NCBI GenBank assembly: GCA_023700845.1
Contig: JAMPYD010000023.1
Coordinates: 1-13,313, forward strand
Reading direction: 5' to 3'
DNA length: 13,313 bases
Source of the DNA: Elusimicrobiota bacterium
GTDB taxonomy: Bacteria; Elusimicrobiota; Elusimicrobia; UBA1565; UBA9628
The position numbers and the translations under genes were made by a program. Below the pieces are notes generated by a model. The model saw only the letters and a list, made by a program, of their open reading frames with translations, made no database searches and was not told where the DNA came from. Shown in pieces: positions 6,431 through 13,184 of this stretch (its first letter is position 1; each line of letters begins with the position of its first letter).

Positions 6431-7333
6431 CTACTTCGGAGGGCGGGTGCCCGGGGCGCGGCCGAGGTGCTTGAAGATGAGGGCGGCCGCTGCCTTGAGC
6501 TTGTTCTCGTCGACGCCCGTGTCGGCGCCCGCGGCCTTGAACGCGGAGACGAGGGCCTCGGTCGAGACGTTGCCGGAGGCGCCCGGAGCGTAGGGACAGC
6601 CGCCCGCGCCGCCCGCCGAGGAGTCGAAGCCGGTGATGCCGAAGGTCTTCCACGCGACGATGGAGTTGGCGACCGCGCGGCCGAAGGTGTTGTGGAAATG
6701 CAAAAACACGCTGTCTTTAGGGACCGCTTTGCACAGGAGGAACAGCAGCTTGCGGACCTCGTCCGGCGAGGCCTTGCCGATGGTGTCGCCGATCGAGAAC
6801 TCCTGCACGCCGATGCCCGACAGCATCTTCACGACCTCGACGACCTTCTCCGGCTTGACCTGCCCCTCGAACGGGCACCAGAAGGCGGTGGAGACATAGC
6901 CGCGGATGGGAAGCTTGGCCTGGCGCGAGCGCAGGACGACGGGACGGAAGCGCTCGATGGATTCAAGCACCGTTGCCTTTATGTTTTTCTGATTGAAGGT
7001 CTCCGAGGCGGCGGTGAACACCGAGACCTTGTCGACTTTACAGGCCAGCGCCAAATCGAGGCCTTTTTCGTTCGGCACCAACGCCGAGTAAATGACTCCC
7101 GGTTTGCGTTTAATACGCGCGAACACGATCTCCGAGTCCGCCATCTGCGGAACGGATTTGGGATTCACGAAGGCCCCGGCCTCGATCTCTTTAAGGCCGG
7201 TCTCAGATAAGGCGTCAACGAAGGCGACCTTCGCTTCGACGGAGAGCGGGCTCTTCTCGTTCTGCAGGCCGTCCCGCGGGCCGACCTCGACGAGGCGGGG
7301 CGCCGGGCGGACCGGCGGCTTTACCGGGTCCAT
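6431..7333 (-). CDS. mvaB: Hydroxymethylglutaryl-CoA lyase
   Basis: 300 residues. It cleaves (S)-3-hydroxy-3-methylglutaryl-CoA into acetoacetate and acetyl-CoA, the last step of leucine degradation. The DRE-TIM TIM-barrel family is clear: 'RLVEVGPRDGLQNEK' with Arg20 and Asp21, 'EAGAFVNPKSVPQMADS', 'GYVSTAFWCPFEG', 'SIGDTIG', metal-ligand pair His212/His214 in HFHNTFG, and the lyase signature GGAGGCPYAPGASGN with catalytic Cys246 and Asn255. Spacings match the known enzyme. The ATG at 7333 is chosen because the family N-terminus begins there; a longer in-frame extension (to 7498) is low-complexity and overlaps the hydratase. The gene overlaps the stop of the upstream hydratase gene by 13 bp, pointing to translational coupling. 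Confidence 0.93.
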   Translation of the reverse strand: MDPVKPPVRPAPRLVEVGPRDGLQNEKSPLSVEAKVAFVDALSETGLKEIEAGAFVNPKSVPQMADSEIVFARIKRKPGVIYSALVPNEKGLDLALACKVDKVSVFTAASETFNQKNIKATVLESIERFRPVVLRSRQAKLPIRGYVSTAFWCPFEGQVKPEKVVEVVKMLSGIGVQEFSIGDTIGKASPDEVRKLLFLLCKAVPKDSVFLHFHNTFGRAVANSIVAWKTFGITGFDSSAGGAGGCPYAPGASGNVSTEALVSAFKAAGADTGVDENKLKAAAALIFKHLGRAPGTRPPK

Positions 7334-8100
7334 TCGGGGGGCCGTTTTTCGAGGAAGGCGGCCAGGCCTTCCTGGCCCTCGGCGGAGGAGCGCAGGCGGA
7401 CGAGGGTGTCGACCGTCATGCCGATCTGCTGGTGCAGGCCCAAGCGCTCGAGGCGCGGGAGCAGCGCCTTGGCGGCGCGGACGGCGTTGGGGCCGCACTT
7501 GAGGATGTTGGCCGCGATGGCGTCGGCCTTGGCGTAGAGCTCGGCGGCGGGGACGACCTCATGGGCGAGGCCCATGGCGACGGCTTCCTTGGCGCCGAAC
7601 ACCTCGGCGGTGAGGTAGTAGCGGCGGGCGTTCGCCGGGCCGATCTTCGGAAGGACCCAGGAGGAGATGACGGCGGGCATGATGCCCAGGCGGCACTCGG
7701 AGAAGGCCATCTTGGCGTCCTCGGCGAGCACCGAGATGTCGCAGGCCGCGAGCAGGCCCAGGCCGCCGCCGAAGATGTTGCCCTGGGCGGCGACGATGAC
7801 GGGGACCGGGCATTCGTCGACGGCGGAGAGCATGTCGGCCAGCAGGCGCGCGTCTTTTTTGCCTTCTTCCGGAGAGAGCTTGCCGGCCTCTTTCATCCAG
7901 TTGATGTCGGCGCCGGCGCAGAAGTCCTTGCCCCCGCCGGTGACGATGACCGCGCGGACGGCGGGATTGGTCGAGATCTCCCGGAACACCAAGGTGAGGG
8001 AACGCAAGGTCTCCGCGTTCATCGCGTTGCGCTGCTCAGGGCGGGAGAGCGTGACCTTGGTGAGCGGGCCGGCGTGGACCTTCAGATGCTGGTATTCCAT
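7321..8100 (-). CDS. liuC: Enoyl-CoA hydratase, LiuC-type (methylglutaconyl-CoA hydratase)
   Basis: 259 residues, crotonase superfamily. It is predicted to hydrate 3-methylglutaconyl-CoA to HMG-CoA, between the carboxylase and lyase encoded beside it. Oxyanion-hole segments are 'FCAGADINWM' (about 60-69) and 'GNIFGGGLGLLAACDI' (107-122). The first crotonase glutamate (Glu144 of rat mitochondrial hydratase) is Gly115 here; the second is retained as Glu135 in 'SECRLGIMPAVIS'. The motif LG-x-x-PA-x-IS, with aromatic 'RRYYLTAE' after it, is typical of bacterial methylglutaconyl-CoA hydratases rather than general crotonases. The ATG at 8100 follows the carboxylase stop by one base, and AGGA inside the last carboxylase codons serves as ribosome binding site. 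Confidence 0.85.
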   Translation of the reverse strand: MEYQHLKVHAGPLTKVTLSRPEQRNAMNAETLRSLTLVFREISTNPAVRAVIVTGGGKDFCAGADINWMKEAGKLSPEEGKKDARLLADMLSAVDECPVPVIVAAQGNIFGGGLGLLAACDISVLAEDAKMAFSECRLGIMPAVISSWVLPKIGPANARRYYLTAEVFGAKEAVAMGLAHEVVPAAELYAKADAIAANILKCGPNAVRAAKALLPRLERLGLHQQIGMTVDTLVRLRSSAEGQEGLAAFLEKRPPEWTR

Positions 8101-8101
8101 G

Positions 8102-9715
8102 TCACATCCTAAAGACGGGGCGGTGCAGCTCGCCGATGGGCGCGTGCGCCGCGGCGGCCAGGGCCATGGCGAGGACCTGGCGCGTGTCCGCCGGGGCGAT
8201 GATGCCGTCGTCCCACAGGCGGGCGGTGCCGAAGTAGGGATGGCCCTCGGTCTCGTACTGGGCGCGGATCGGGGCCTGGATCTTAGCCTCGTCCTCGGGG
8301 CTGAGGTCCTGCTTGGTGCGCTTGAGCTGCTCGCGCTTGATGATGGTCATGACCGTGGCGGCCTGATCGGCGCCCATGACGGAGACACGCGCATTCGGCC
8401 ATGTGAACAAGAAACGAGCGCCGTACGCGCGCCCGCACATGGCGTAGTTGCCGGCGCCGTTGGAGGAGCCGACGATGACGGTGATCTTGGGGACGCGGGC
8501 CGTGGAGACGGCCTGGACGAGCTTGGCGCCGTGTTTGATGATGCCGGCTTGCTCGAAATCCTTGCCGACCATGAAGCCGGTGATGTTCTGAAGGAACAGC
8601 AACGGGATCTTTCGCTGATCGCAGAGCTCGATGAAATGAGCGCCTTTGAGCGCGGCTTCCGAGAACAGCACTCCACGATTGGCGAGGATGCCGACGGGAC
8701 GGCCGTGGATCTTGGCGAAGCCGGTCGTCATGGTGAGACCGTAAAGAGACTTGAACTCGTGGAAGCGCGAGCCGTCGACCAGACGGGCGATGACTTCCTT
8801 GGGGTCGACCGGACGACGGAGGTCGCGGTTCACGAGACCATAAAGATCGTCGGCCGGATATCGCGGCGCCTCGCCTTCGCCCAGATCGAAAAGTGGAGCA
8901 TTCAGATTGGCGACGATCGAACGGCAAATTTGCAATGCATGCTCATCGTTATCGGCCAGATGGTCGGTCACGCCGGAGGTGCGGCTGTGCATGTCCCCGC
9001 CGCCGAGCTCCTCGGCGGTGCTTTCCTCGCCGGTGGCGGCCTTGACCAAGGGCGGGCCGCCCAGGTAGATCGTCCCTTGATTCCTCACGATCACGCACTC
9101 GTCGGCCATGGCGGGCACGTAGGCGCCGCCGGCGGTGCACATGCCCATGACGATGGCGATCTGAGGGATGCCCATCGAGGACATGACGGCCTGGTTATAG
9201 AAGATCCGGCCGAAGTGCTCCTTGTCCGGGAAGACCTCGGCCTGCTTGGGAAGGAACACCCCGCCGGAGTCCACGAGGTACACGCAGGGCAGGCGGTTCT
9301 CGAGGGCTACTTCCTGGGCGCGCAGGTGCTTCTTGATGGTCTCGGCGTAGTAGGTGCCGCCCTTGACGGTGGCGTCGTTGGCGACGATGACGCACAAACG
9401 GCCGCTGATGACTCCTAGCCCTGATATCATGCCGGCGGCGGGCACTTCGTCGTCGTACAAGCCCATCGCCGCCAAAGCCGACAATTCCAGGAAGTAGGAG
9501 CCGTGATCGAGGAGGCGCTCGACGCGCTCGCGGGCGGTCAGCTTGCCGCGGGAGCGGTGCAGCTCGACGGCCTTGGCCGAGCCGCCGGCGCGGGCTTTCT
9601 CGAGGCGGGCGTGAAGGTCTTGAAGGAGGCCGTGATGATGCTGGCTGTTCGCCAGGAACTCGGAAGAGTCCCGGGCCGCCAGGGACTCTATAGGAGGGGT
9701 ATCGGCGTCGATCAT
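8102..9715 (-). CDS. liuB: Methylcrotonoyl-CoA carboxylase beta (carboxyltransferase) subunit
   Basis: 537 residues, the usual length. The carboxyltransferase subunit moves CO2 from biotin, held on the alpha subunit, to 3-methylcrotonyl-CoA, giving 3-methylglutaconyl-CoA. Family blocks in order: 'ANDATVKGGTYYAETIKKH' (about 112-130), 'VDSGGVFLPKQ', 'GMCTAGGAYVPAMADE' (191-206), 'NQGTIYLGGPPLVKAATGE' (212-230), 'LADNDEHAL', then the second crotonase-like half with 'NITGFMVGKDFEQAGIIKHGAKL' and 'GSSNGAGNYAMCGRAYG'. The GGTYY and LGGPPLVKAATGEE blocks favour methylcrotonoyl-CoA over propionyl-CoA carboxylase; geranyl-CoA carboxylase is a less likely alternative. It is first in a three-gene minus-strand block. 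The ATG at 9715 has no Shine-Dalgarno but a -10 box six bases upstream. The partner alpha subunit is not in the window. Confidence 0.92.
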   Translation of the reverse strand: MIDADTPPIESLAARDSSEFLANSQHHHGLLQDLHARLEKARAGGSAKAVELHRSRGKLTARERVERLLDHGSYFLELSALAAMGLYDDEVPAAGMISGLGVISGRLCVIVANDATVKGGTYYAETIKKHLRAQEVALENRLPCVYLVDSGGVFLPKQAEVFPDKEHFGRIFYNQAVMSSMGIPQIAIVMGMCTAGGAYVPAMADECVIVRNQGTIYLGGPPLVKAATGEESTAEELGGGDMHSRTSGVTDHLADNDEHALQICRSIVANLNAPLFDLGEGEAPRYPADDLYGLVNRDLRRPVDPKEVIARLVDGSRFHEFKSLYGLTMTTGFAKIHGRPVGILANRGVLFSEAALKGAHFIELCDQRKIPLLFLQNITGFMVGKDFEQAGIIKHGAKLVQAVSTARVPKITVIVGSSNGAGNYAMCGRAYGARFLFTWPNARVSVMGADQAATVMTIIKREQLKRTKQDLSPEDEAKIQAPIRAQYETEGHPYFGTARLWDDGIIAPADTRQVLAMALAAAAHAPIGELHRPVFRM

Positions 9716-9721
9716 GGCCCG

Positions 9722-9751
9722 ATGATACTATATGCCGCCCCTCCCGGTAAA
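9722..9751 (-). promoter_or_regulatory. Promoter of the leucine-degradation block (likely leaderless)
   Basis: Read on the minus strand: TTTACC (9751-9746), an 18-bp spacer, TATCAT (9727-9722, five of six to TATAAT), then six bases to the ATG at 9715. An overlapping alternative -10 is TATAGT (9732-9727). The start point would fall at or next to the start codon. Confidence 0.5.
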
Positions 9752-9800
9752 AATTGGGTTAAGACTCGCGAAGTGACTGGCGTCATAGAAGGCCGGGGGG

Positions 9801-9814
9801 CATACTGGGGCATG
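9801..9814 (+). promoter_or_regulatory. -10 hexamer just before the ATG of the 96-residue gene
   Basis: CATACT (9801-9806) lies five bases before the ATG at 9812, with GGGGGG before it and no purine-rich ribosome binding site at the normal distance. No good -35 is seen. It is divergent from the promoter at 9722-9751; the two share 96 bp. Confidence 0.4.
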
Positions 9815-10102
9815 GCCATCACGCCGGTGCCGTCCGCGACGCGCAAGGTCCACATCTACGAGATCTTGAATCGCACGCGCCTGGAAAGCCTGCTGATGCT
9901 GACCATGTCGGATTCCGCCGAGGCCGCCGTCCGCGTGCGCCGCGAGCCTCCCCCCGAGGCCGCCGGCTGGACCCTCAGCGACGACGTCGCCGTCGAGATC
10001 CTCGCCCAGCACATGAGCGAGGCGTCCGCCGAGCAGTTCCTGAAGATGCACCTCGACCACATGCAGCAGCGCACCTGGAAGTTCCGGATCTGGCGCGCTT
10101 AG
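9812..10102 (+). CDS. Hypothetical protein, 96 residues
   Basis: The ATG at 9812 is chosen because a -10-like box lies just upstream and the longer in-frame opening runs antisense through the carboxylase gene. The protein starts 'MAITPVPSATRKVHIYEILNR', is mixed alpha/beta in character, holds 'EPPPEAAGWTLSDDVAVEILAQHM' in the middle and ends in an aromatic/basic 'RTWKFRIWRA'. No signal peptide or membrane segment. I do not recognise a family; a degenerate GIY-YIG-like beginning was considered but lacks the motifs. It diverges from the leucine-degradation block and converges on the CoA-transferase gene. Confidence 0.6.
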   Translation: MAITPVPSATRKVHIYEILNRTRLESLLMLTMSDSAEAAVRVRREPPPEAAGWTLSDDVAVEILAQHMSEASAEQFLKMHLDHMQQRTWKFRIWRA

Positions 10103-10133
10103 CCCTGCAACCCTCGCGACCTCGCTCGACCGA

Positions 10134-10150
10134 CTCGGTCCAGGACCGAG
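10134..10150. repeat. Inverted repeat in convergent intergenic region
   Basis: CTCGGTCC (10134-10141) and GGACCGAG (10143-10150) are perfect complements around one A. As a hairpin this gives a 6-bp stem with a 5-base loop. It starts 32 bp after the stop of the 96-residue gene. Probably part of a two-way terminator with the repeat at 10154-10173. Confidence 0.55.
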
Positions 10151-10153
10151 CCA

Positions 10154-10173
10154 TGTTTATCTCAAGATAAACA
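10154..10173. terminator. AT-rich hairpin, possible bidirectional terminator
   Basis: TGTTTATC (10154-10161), loop TCAA, GATAAACA (10166-10173): eight perfect pairs; the palindrome closes to nine if the inner T-A pair is counted. It lies 9 bp beyond the stop of the minus-strand CoA-transferase gene. There is no separate T-tract on either side. A protein-binding operator is an alternative reading of the near-perfect palindrome. Confidence 0.45.
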
Positions 10174-10182
10174 CGCGGCCGT

Positions 10183-12006
10183 TCAGCGGATGTCGGAGAG
10201 GCGGGCCCAGATGCGCGCGCCGTTGGGGCCGGCGCCGCGTTCGCGGACCTCGGAGAAGCACTTGCGCAGCAGGCGCTGGATGCCCGGGCCGCGCTCCTCG
10301 CCGCGGAAGGCCTCGACGCCGCGCGCGGCGCCGGTCTGGGCCAAGGCGCGGACGAGCTCGCTGCCGACGCCCCGCCGCTGGAAGTCGTCGCGCACGGCGA
10401 CGTGCAGGTCGGCCTCGTTCTCCCCGTCGCGGGTGTGATAGCGGGCGACGCCCACGAGGCGCCGGCGGCGGCCCTCGCACAGGAAGGCGCCCAGGGCCAT
10501 CGAGGTGCGGAAGTCGATGGCGACGAGCTCCTGGAACTGGGTTTCGGACAGCCGCGACAGCGGCGTGCCGAAGCGCAGGGCGGTGGTCTCCTCGGACTGG
10601 GCGTAGAACAGGTCCTTCATCGCCTTCTCGTCGGCGGGGCTCAGGGGCCGCACGACCAGGTCGAGCTCGCCGACCTTGCGGCGCGACTGCAGCTCGATGG
10701 GATAGGCGCCGTCCGGAGGCGGCAGGACGTGGCCCGCGTCCATCAGGCCGAGCTTCGCGGCCTCTTTAGCCAAATCGGCGCGGAAGCGCGGATGCGCGAT
10801 CTGGATCAAGGAGACGGCGCGCTGGCGGATGGTCTTGGCCTTGAGGCTGGCGATGCCGTATTCGGTGACGACGTAGTCGATGTCGGCGCGCGAGGTGACC
10901 ACGCCCGTGCCCGGGGAGAGCGTGCAGGCGATGCGCGAGACCGCCCCCCCTTTGGCCGTCGAGGGGAGCACGATGATGGACTTGCCGCCCTTGGAGGCGG
11001 TGGCGCCGCGCACGAAGTCCACCTGGCCGCCGACGCCGCTGTACAGGCGGCCGTTGAGAGAATCGGCGGCGACCTGGCCGGTGAGGTCCACGAGGAGAGC
11101 GGAGTTGATCGACACCATCTTCTGGTTGCTCGCGATGACGACCGGGTCGTTGACGTAGTCGCTGGGATGGAAGAGGAACGCGGGGTTGTCGGCCACCGCG
11201 TCGTAGAGGCGGCGGCTGCCCATGCAGAAGGACGTGACGACCGCGCCGGCGTGCAAGGTCTTCTTCTTGCCGTTGACGGCTCCGGAGTTGACGAGGTCGA
11301 GCACCCCGTCGGAGATCATCTCGGAGTGGACGCCGAGGTCCTTCTTGCCGGCGAGCGCGGCCAGCACGGCGTCCGGGATGGCGCCGATGCCGACCTGGAT
11401 GGTCGAGCCGTCCTCGACGAGCTCGCGCACGTAGCGGCCGATCCACAGCGCCTCGGCCGTGGCCTCGCGGGACGGGAGCTCGAGGATGGGGCCTTCGCCG
11501 TCGACGAAGGCGTCGATGTCGGAGAGCAGGACGGTCGAGTCCCCCTCCGTCCAGGGCATGCTCGGGTTGACCAACGCGACGACGTAGGCGGCGTTCTCGA
11601 CCGCGGACTTGACCACGTCCACGGAGACGCCGAGCGAGGCCCGGGCGCCGCGCGGGGGCGCGATCTGGACGAGCGCCACGTCGAGCGGAAGGTGCCCGGA
11701 GCGGAAGAGGCCCGGGACCTCGTGGAGGAAGCAGGGCGTGTAGTCGGCGAGGCCGGCGCCGACGGCCTCGCGCGTGTTCGCGCCGATGAACAGGGCGTTG
11801 TGGCGCACGTGGCCCTTGAACGAGGGGGCCGCGTAAGGCGCCTTGGCGAGGGTCATCAGGTGCATGACCTCGACGTCGGAGAGCGCCATCGCCCGGGAGG
11901 CGAGCGCCGCGACGAGGGCCTGCGGCACGGCGGCGCCGGAGCCGACGAGGACGCGCTGTCCGCTGCGCAGGGGAGCCAACGCTTGCGCCGCGGTGATGGT
12001 TTTCAT
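10183..12006 (-). CDS. Acetyl-CoA hydrolase/CoA-transferase fused to GNAT acetyltransferase
   Basis: 607 residues, two domains. Residues 1 to about 435 are a class I CoA-transferase of the acetyl-CoA hydrolase / 4-hydroxybutyrate CoA-transferase family: 'VQVGIGAIPDAVLAAL'-type segment (about 204-218), 'GVHSEMISDGVLDL' with the expected catalytic glutamate Glu229, and the CoA-binding 'GVGGQVDFVRGA' (324-335). Residues about 448-600 are a GNAT domain with the acetyl-CoA-binding R-R-G-V-G-S-E loop (544-550). Such fusions are known in bacteria; the GNAT part may acylate a protein or metabolite, or sense CoA esters. The preferred acyl group cannot be read. The ATG at 12006 lies 10 bp after the stop of the sigma-54-like gene, so the two form an operon. 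A link to acetoacetate made by the nearby lyase is possible but inferred. Confidence 0.88.
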   Translation of the reverse strand: MKTITAAQALAPLRSGQRVLVGSGAAVPQALVAALASRAMALSDVEVMHLMTLAKAPYAAPSFKGHVRHNALFIGANTREAVGAGLADYTPCFLHEVPGLFRSGHLPLDVALVQIAPPRGARASLGVSVDVVKSAVENAAYVVALVNPSMPWTEGDSTVLLSDIDAFVDGEGPILELPSREATAEALWIGRYVRELVEDGSTIQVGIGAIPDAVLAALAGKKDLGVHSEMISDGVLDLVNSGAVNGKKKTLHAGAVVTSFCMGSRRLYDAVADNPAFLFHPSDYVNDPVVIASNQKMVSINSALLVDLTGQVAADSLNGRLYSGVGGQVDFVRGATASKGGKSIIVLPSTAKGGAVSRIACTLSPGTGVVTSRADIDYVVTEYGIASLKAKTIRQRAVSLIQIAHPRFRADLAKEAAKLGLMDAGHVLPPPDGAYPIELQSRRKVGELDLVVRPLSPADEKAMKDLFYAQSEETTALRFGTPLSRLSETQFQELVAIDFRTSMALGAFLCEGRRRRLVGVARYHTRDGENEADLHVAVRDDFQRRGVGSELVRALAQTGAARGVEAFRGEERGPGIQRLLRKCFSEVRERGAGPNGARIWARLSDIR

Positions 12007-12016
12007 TCGGTCGGAC

Positions 12017-13099
12017 CTAGCGTCGTTTGGCGGCGTGAAGCTCGTGACGGACGGCGTTGACGGTGCGGCGGGAGACGGAGATGCCCCGCTCGAGCTTCAG
12101 GCGCTCGGCCAGGGCGGCGTCGGTGACGGCGCCGTTCTCGGCGAGCCAGCCGCCGAGCAGCTCGCGCAGGACGCAGCGGCGTCCGGGCACGAACGAGATC
12201 AGGGGAAGCTCCCGCTGCGACGGCAGCTGCACGGAGCGGCGCGCGAAGGCCCGGCTGACCGTGCTCGGCGCCAGGTCCAGGCGCTTGGCGAGCTGGCGCA
12301 GGCTGATCGGGCGGACGTCGACGGCGAGCTCGCTCTTCAGGAAATCGACCTGAAGGCGGGCGACCATCTCGAGCAGGCGGTACAAGGTGCTCTGACGCAG
12401 GTTGAAGGTCTCCAGGCGCTTGAGCAGGCCGGGCAGGTGCTTCCGCTCGACGGGGGTGAGGCCGCCGTCCTTCCAACGGTCGAGCAGGTCGTGACGGACC
12501 TGGTACAATCCGCGCGCCCAGTACGGGGCGTAGAACTCGAAGGACGGCACGCCTCCGGAGAGCGAGATCTGCGCGAGGCACGCCGACTGGCGGCCGGGCG
12601 AGGCCGAGGGCGCCTCGACGGCGGTCTCGAACTCCGCGCGCGCGCCGAGCTCGACGACGAGCTCGTGGATGCTGCGCACCTCCTCGGGCTTCAGGCCGGT
12701 GCGGCGGCCGATCTCCTCCAAAGTGAGCGCGTCCTCGCCGTGCAGGAAGTAGCGCTCGAAGTCCTTCTGGCCCATGCGCTTGATCGCGGCCAAGGCGGGG
12801 CCGCGCGTCTGCGCGAACTCCTCGACGCCGACGCGCTCGCCGGTGCCGGCGGCCGTGCGCTCATCGATCTCGTAGAACGAGCCGGAGAGGCGTCCGCCGG
12901 GCCAGCGCTGACGGCGGAAGGCGCCGGGGATGCGGCCGTCGCCGAAGTATAACTTTTGGAACAGGGGGTCCTTCTCGAGCTTGACGATCTCCTGAGCGAA
13001 CTCGCGCTCGGGCATCTCGATCCAATCGGCCATCCGCATGCGGCCCATGACGGTGAGCCGCTGACTGGCGGCCAGGGAGAGCTTTTGGGTTTGTTTCAT
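12017..13099 (-). CDS. Divergent sigma-54 (RpoN-like) factor
   Basis: 360 residues, shorter than typical RpoN (about 430-500). Residues 1-50 resemble region I: 'QKLSLAASQRLTVMGRMRMADWIEMPEREFAQEIVKLEKDPLF' parallels the Q/L-rich activator-response segment ending in the 'NPLL'-like motif. A core-binding-type helix-turn-helix lies at about 127-148, and a -12-recognition HTH 'LRQLAKRLDLAPSTVSRAF' at 267-285. The RpoN box equivalent is 'SRRTVNAVRH' (343-352) versus the consensus ARRTVAKYRE: the R-R-T-V core is kept and the rest is altered. The acidic spacer seen in many RpoN proteins is missing. The ATG at 13099 is the only possible start: the next upstream in-frame codons include none of ATG/GTG/TTG before a stop at 13126-13124. 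It is upstream of the CoA-transferase gene and divergent from a PAS gene. Confidence 0.8.
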   Translation of the reverse strand: MKQTQKLSLAASQRLTVMGRMRMADWIEMPEREFAQEIVKLEKDPLFQKLYFGDGRIPGAFRRQRWPGGRLSGSFYEIDERTAAGTGERVGVEEFAQTRGPALAAIKRMGQKDFERYFLHGEDALTLEEIGRRTGLKPEEVRSIHELVVELGARAEFETAVEAPSASPGRQSACLAQISLSGGVPSFEFYAPYWARGLYQVRHDLLDRWKDGGLTPVERKHLPGLLKRLETFNLRQSTLYRLLEMVARLQVDFLKSELAVDVRPISLRQLAKRLDLAPSTVSRAFARRSVQLPSQRELPLISFVPGRRCVLRELLGGWLAENGAVTDAALAERLKLERGISVSRRTVNAVRHELHAAKRR

Positions 13100-13116
13100 A
13101 AGTTGATTTTGGCCAT
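13096..13116 (-). other. Possible six-codon leader ORF before the sigma-54-like gene
   Basis: Minus-strand ATG at 13116 reads M-A-K-I-N-L then TGA, which overlaps the sigma-54-like start as ATGA. A TAGGAA ribosome binding site lies at 13126-13121, four bases before this ATG, while the sigma-54-like ATG has none of its own. This would fit translational coupling, but six codons is short and could be chance. Confidence 0.3.
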
Positions 13117-13135
13117 TTTGTTCCTACCGGCATTG

Positions 13136-13153
13136 TAGCAATACTCCTGCCAA
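13136..13153 (-). promoter_or_regulatory. Sigma-54-type (-24/-12) promoter before the sigma-54-like gene
   Basis: Minus strand reads TTGGCAGGAGTATTGCTA (13153-13136). This fits TGGCA-N6-TTGC[A/T], with the invariant GG (-24) and GC (-12) exactly ten bases apart. The start point would be near 13126, giving a leader of about 27 bases. Confidence 0.65.
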
Positions 13154-13178
13154 AGCGCTTAGGGCTCGAAATTTGCTA

Positions 13179-13184
13179 CATAAT
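13179..13184 (+). promoter_or_regulatory. -10 hexamer before the PAS-domain gene
   Basis: CATAAT (13179-13184), five of six to TATAAT, ends seven bases before GTG at 13192, so a leaderless start is likely if that GTG is used. No good -35 is seen. A palindrome AAGCGCTT lies at 13153-13160 between the two divergent promoters. Confidence 0.35.

Noticed and set aside
7334..7498. N-terminal extension of the HMG-CoA lyase by 55 residues
   Set aside because: Low-complexity Arg/Pro-rich stretch antisense-like within the hydratase gene; the family N-terminus fits the ATG at 7333.
7667..9418. 583-residue plus-strand open frame opposite the hydratase and carboxylase genes
   Set aside because: Spans two strongly conserved minus-strand genes and is rich in Gly/Asp/His, as expected from antisense reading.
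10402..12060. 552-residue plus-strand open frame opposite the CoA-transferase gene
   Set aside because: Antisense shadow of a clear enzyme with catalytic motifs; no family features.
12861..13133. 90-residue minus-strand frame overlapping the sigma-54-like gene start
   Set aside because: Different frame from the recognisable region I; Arg/Pro-rich shadow.
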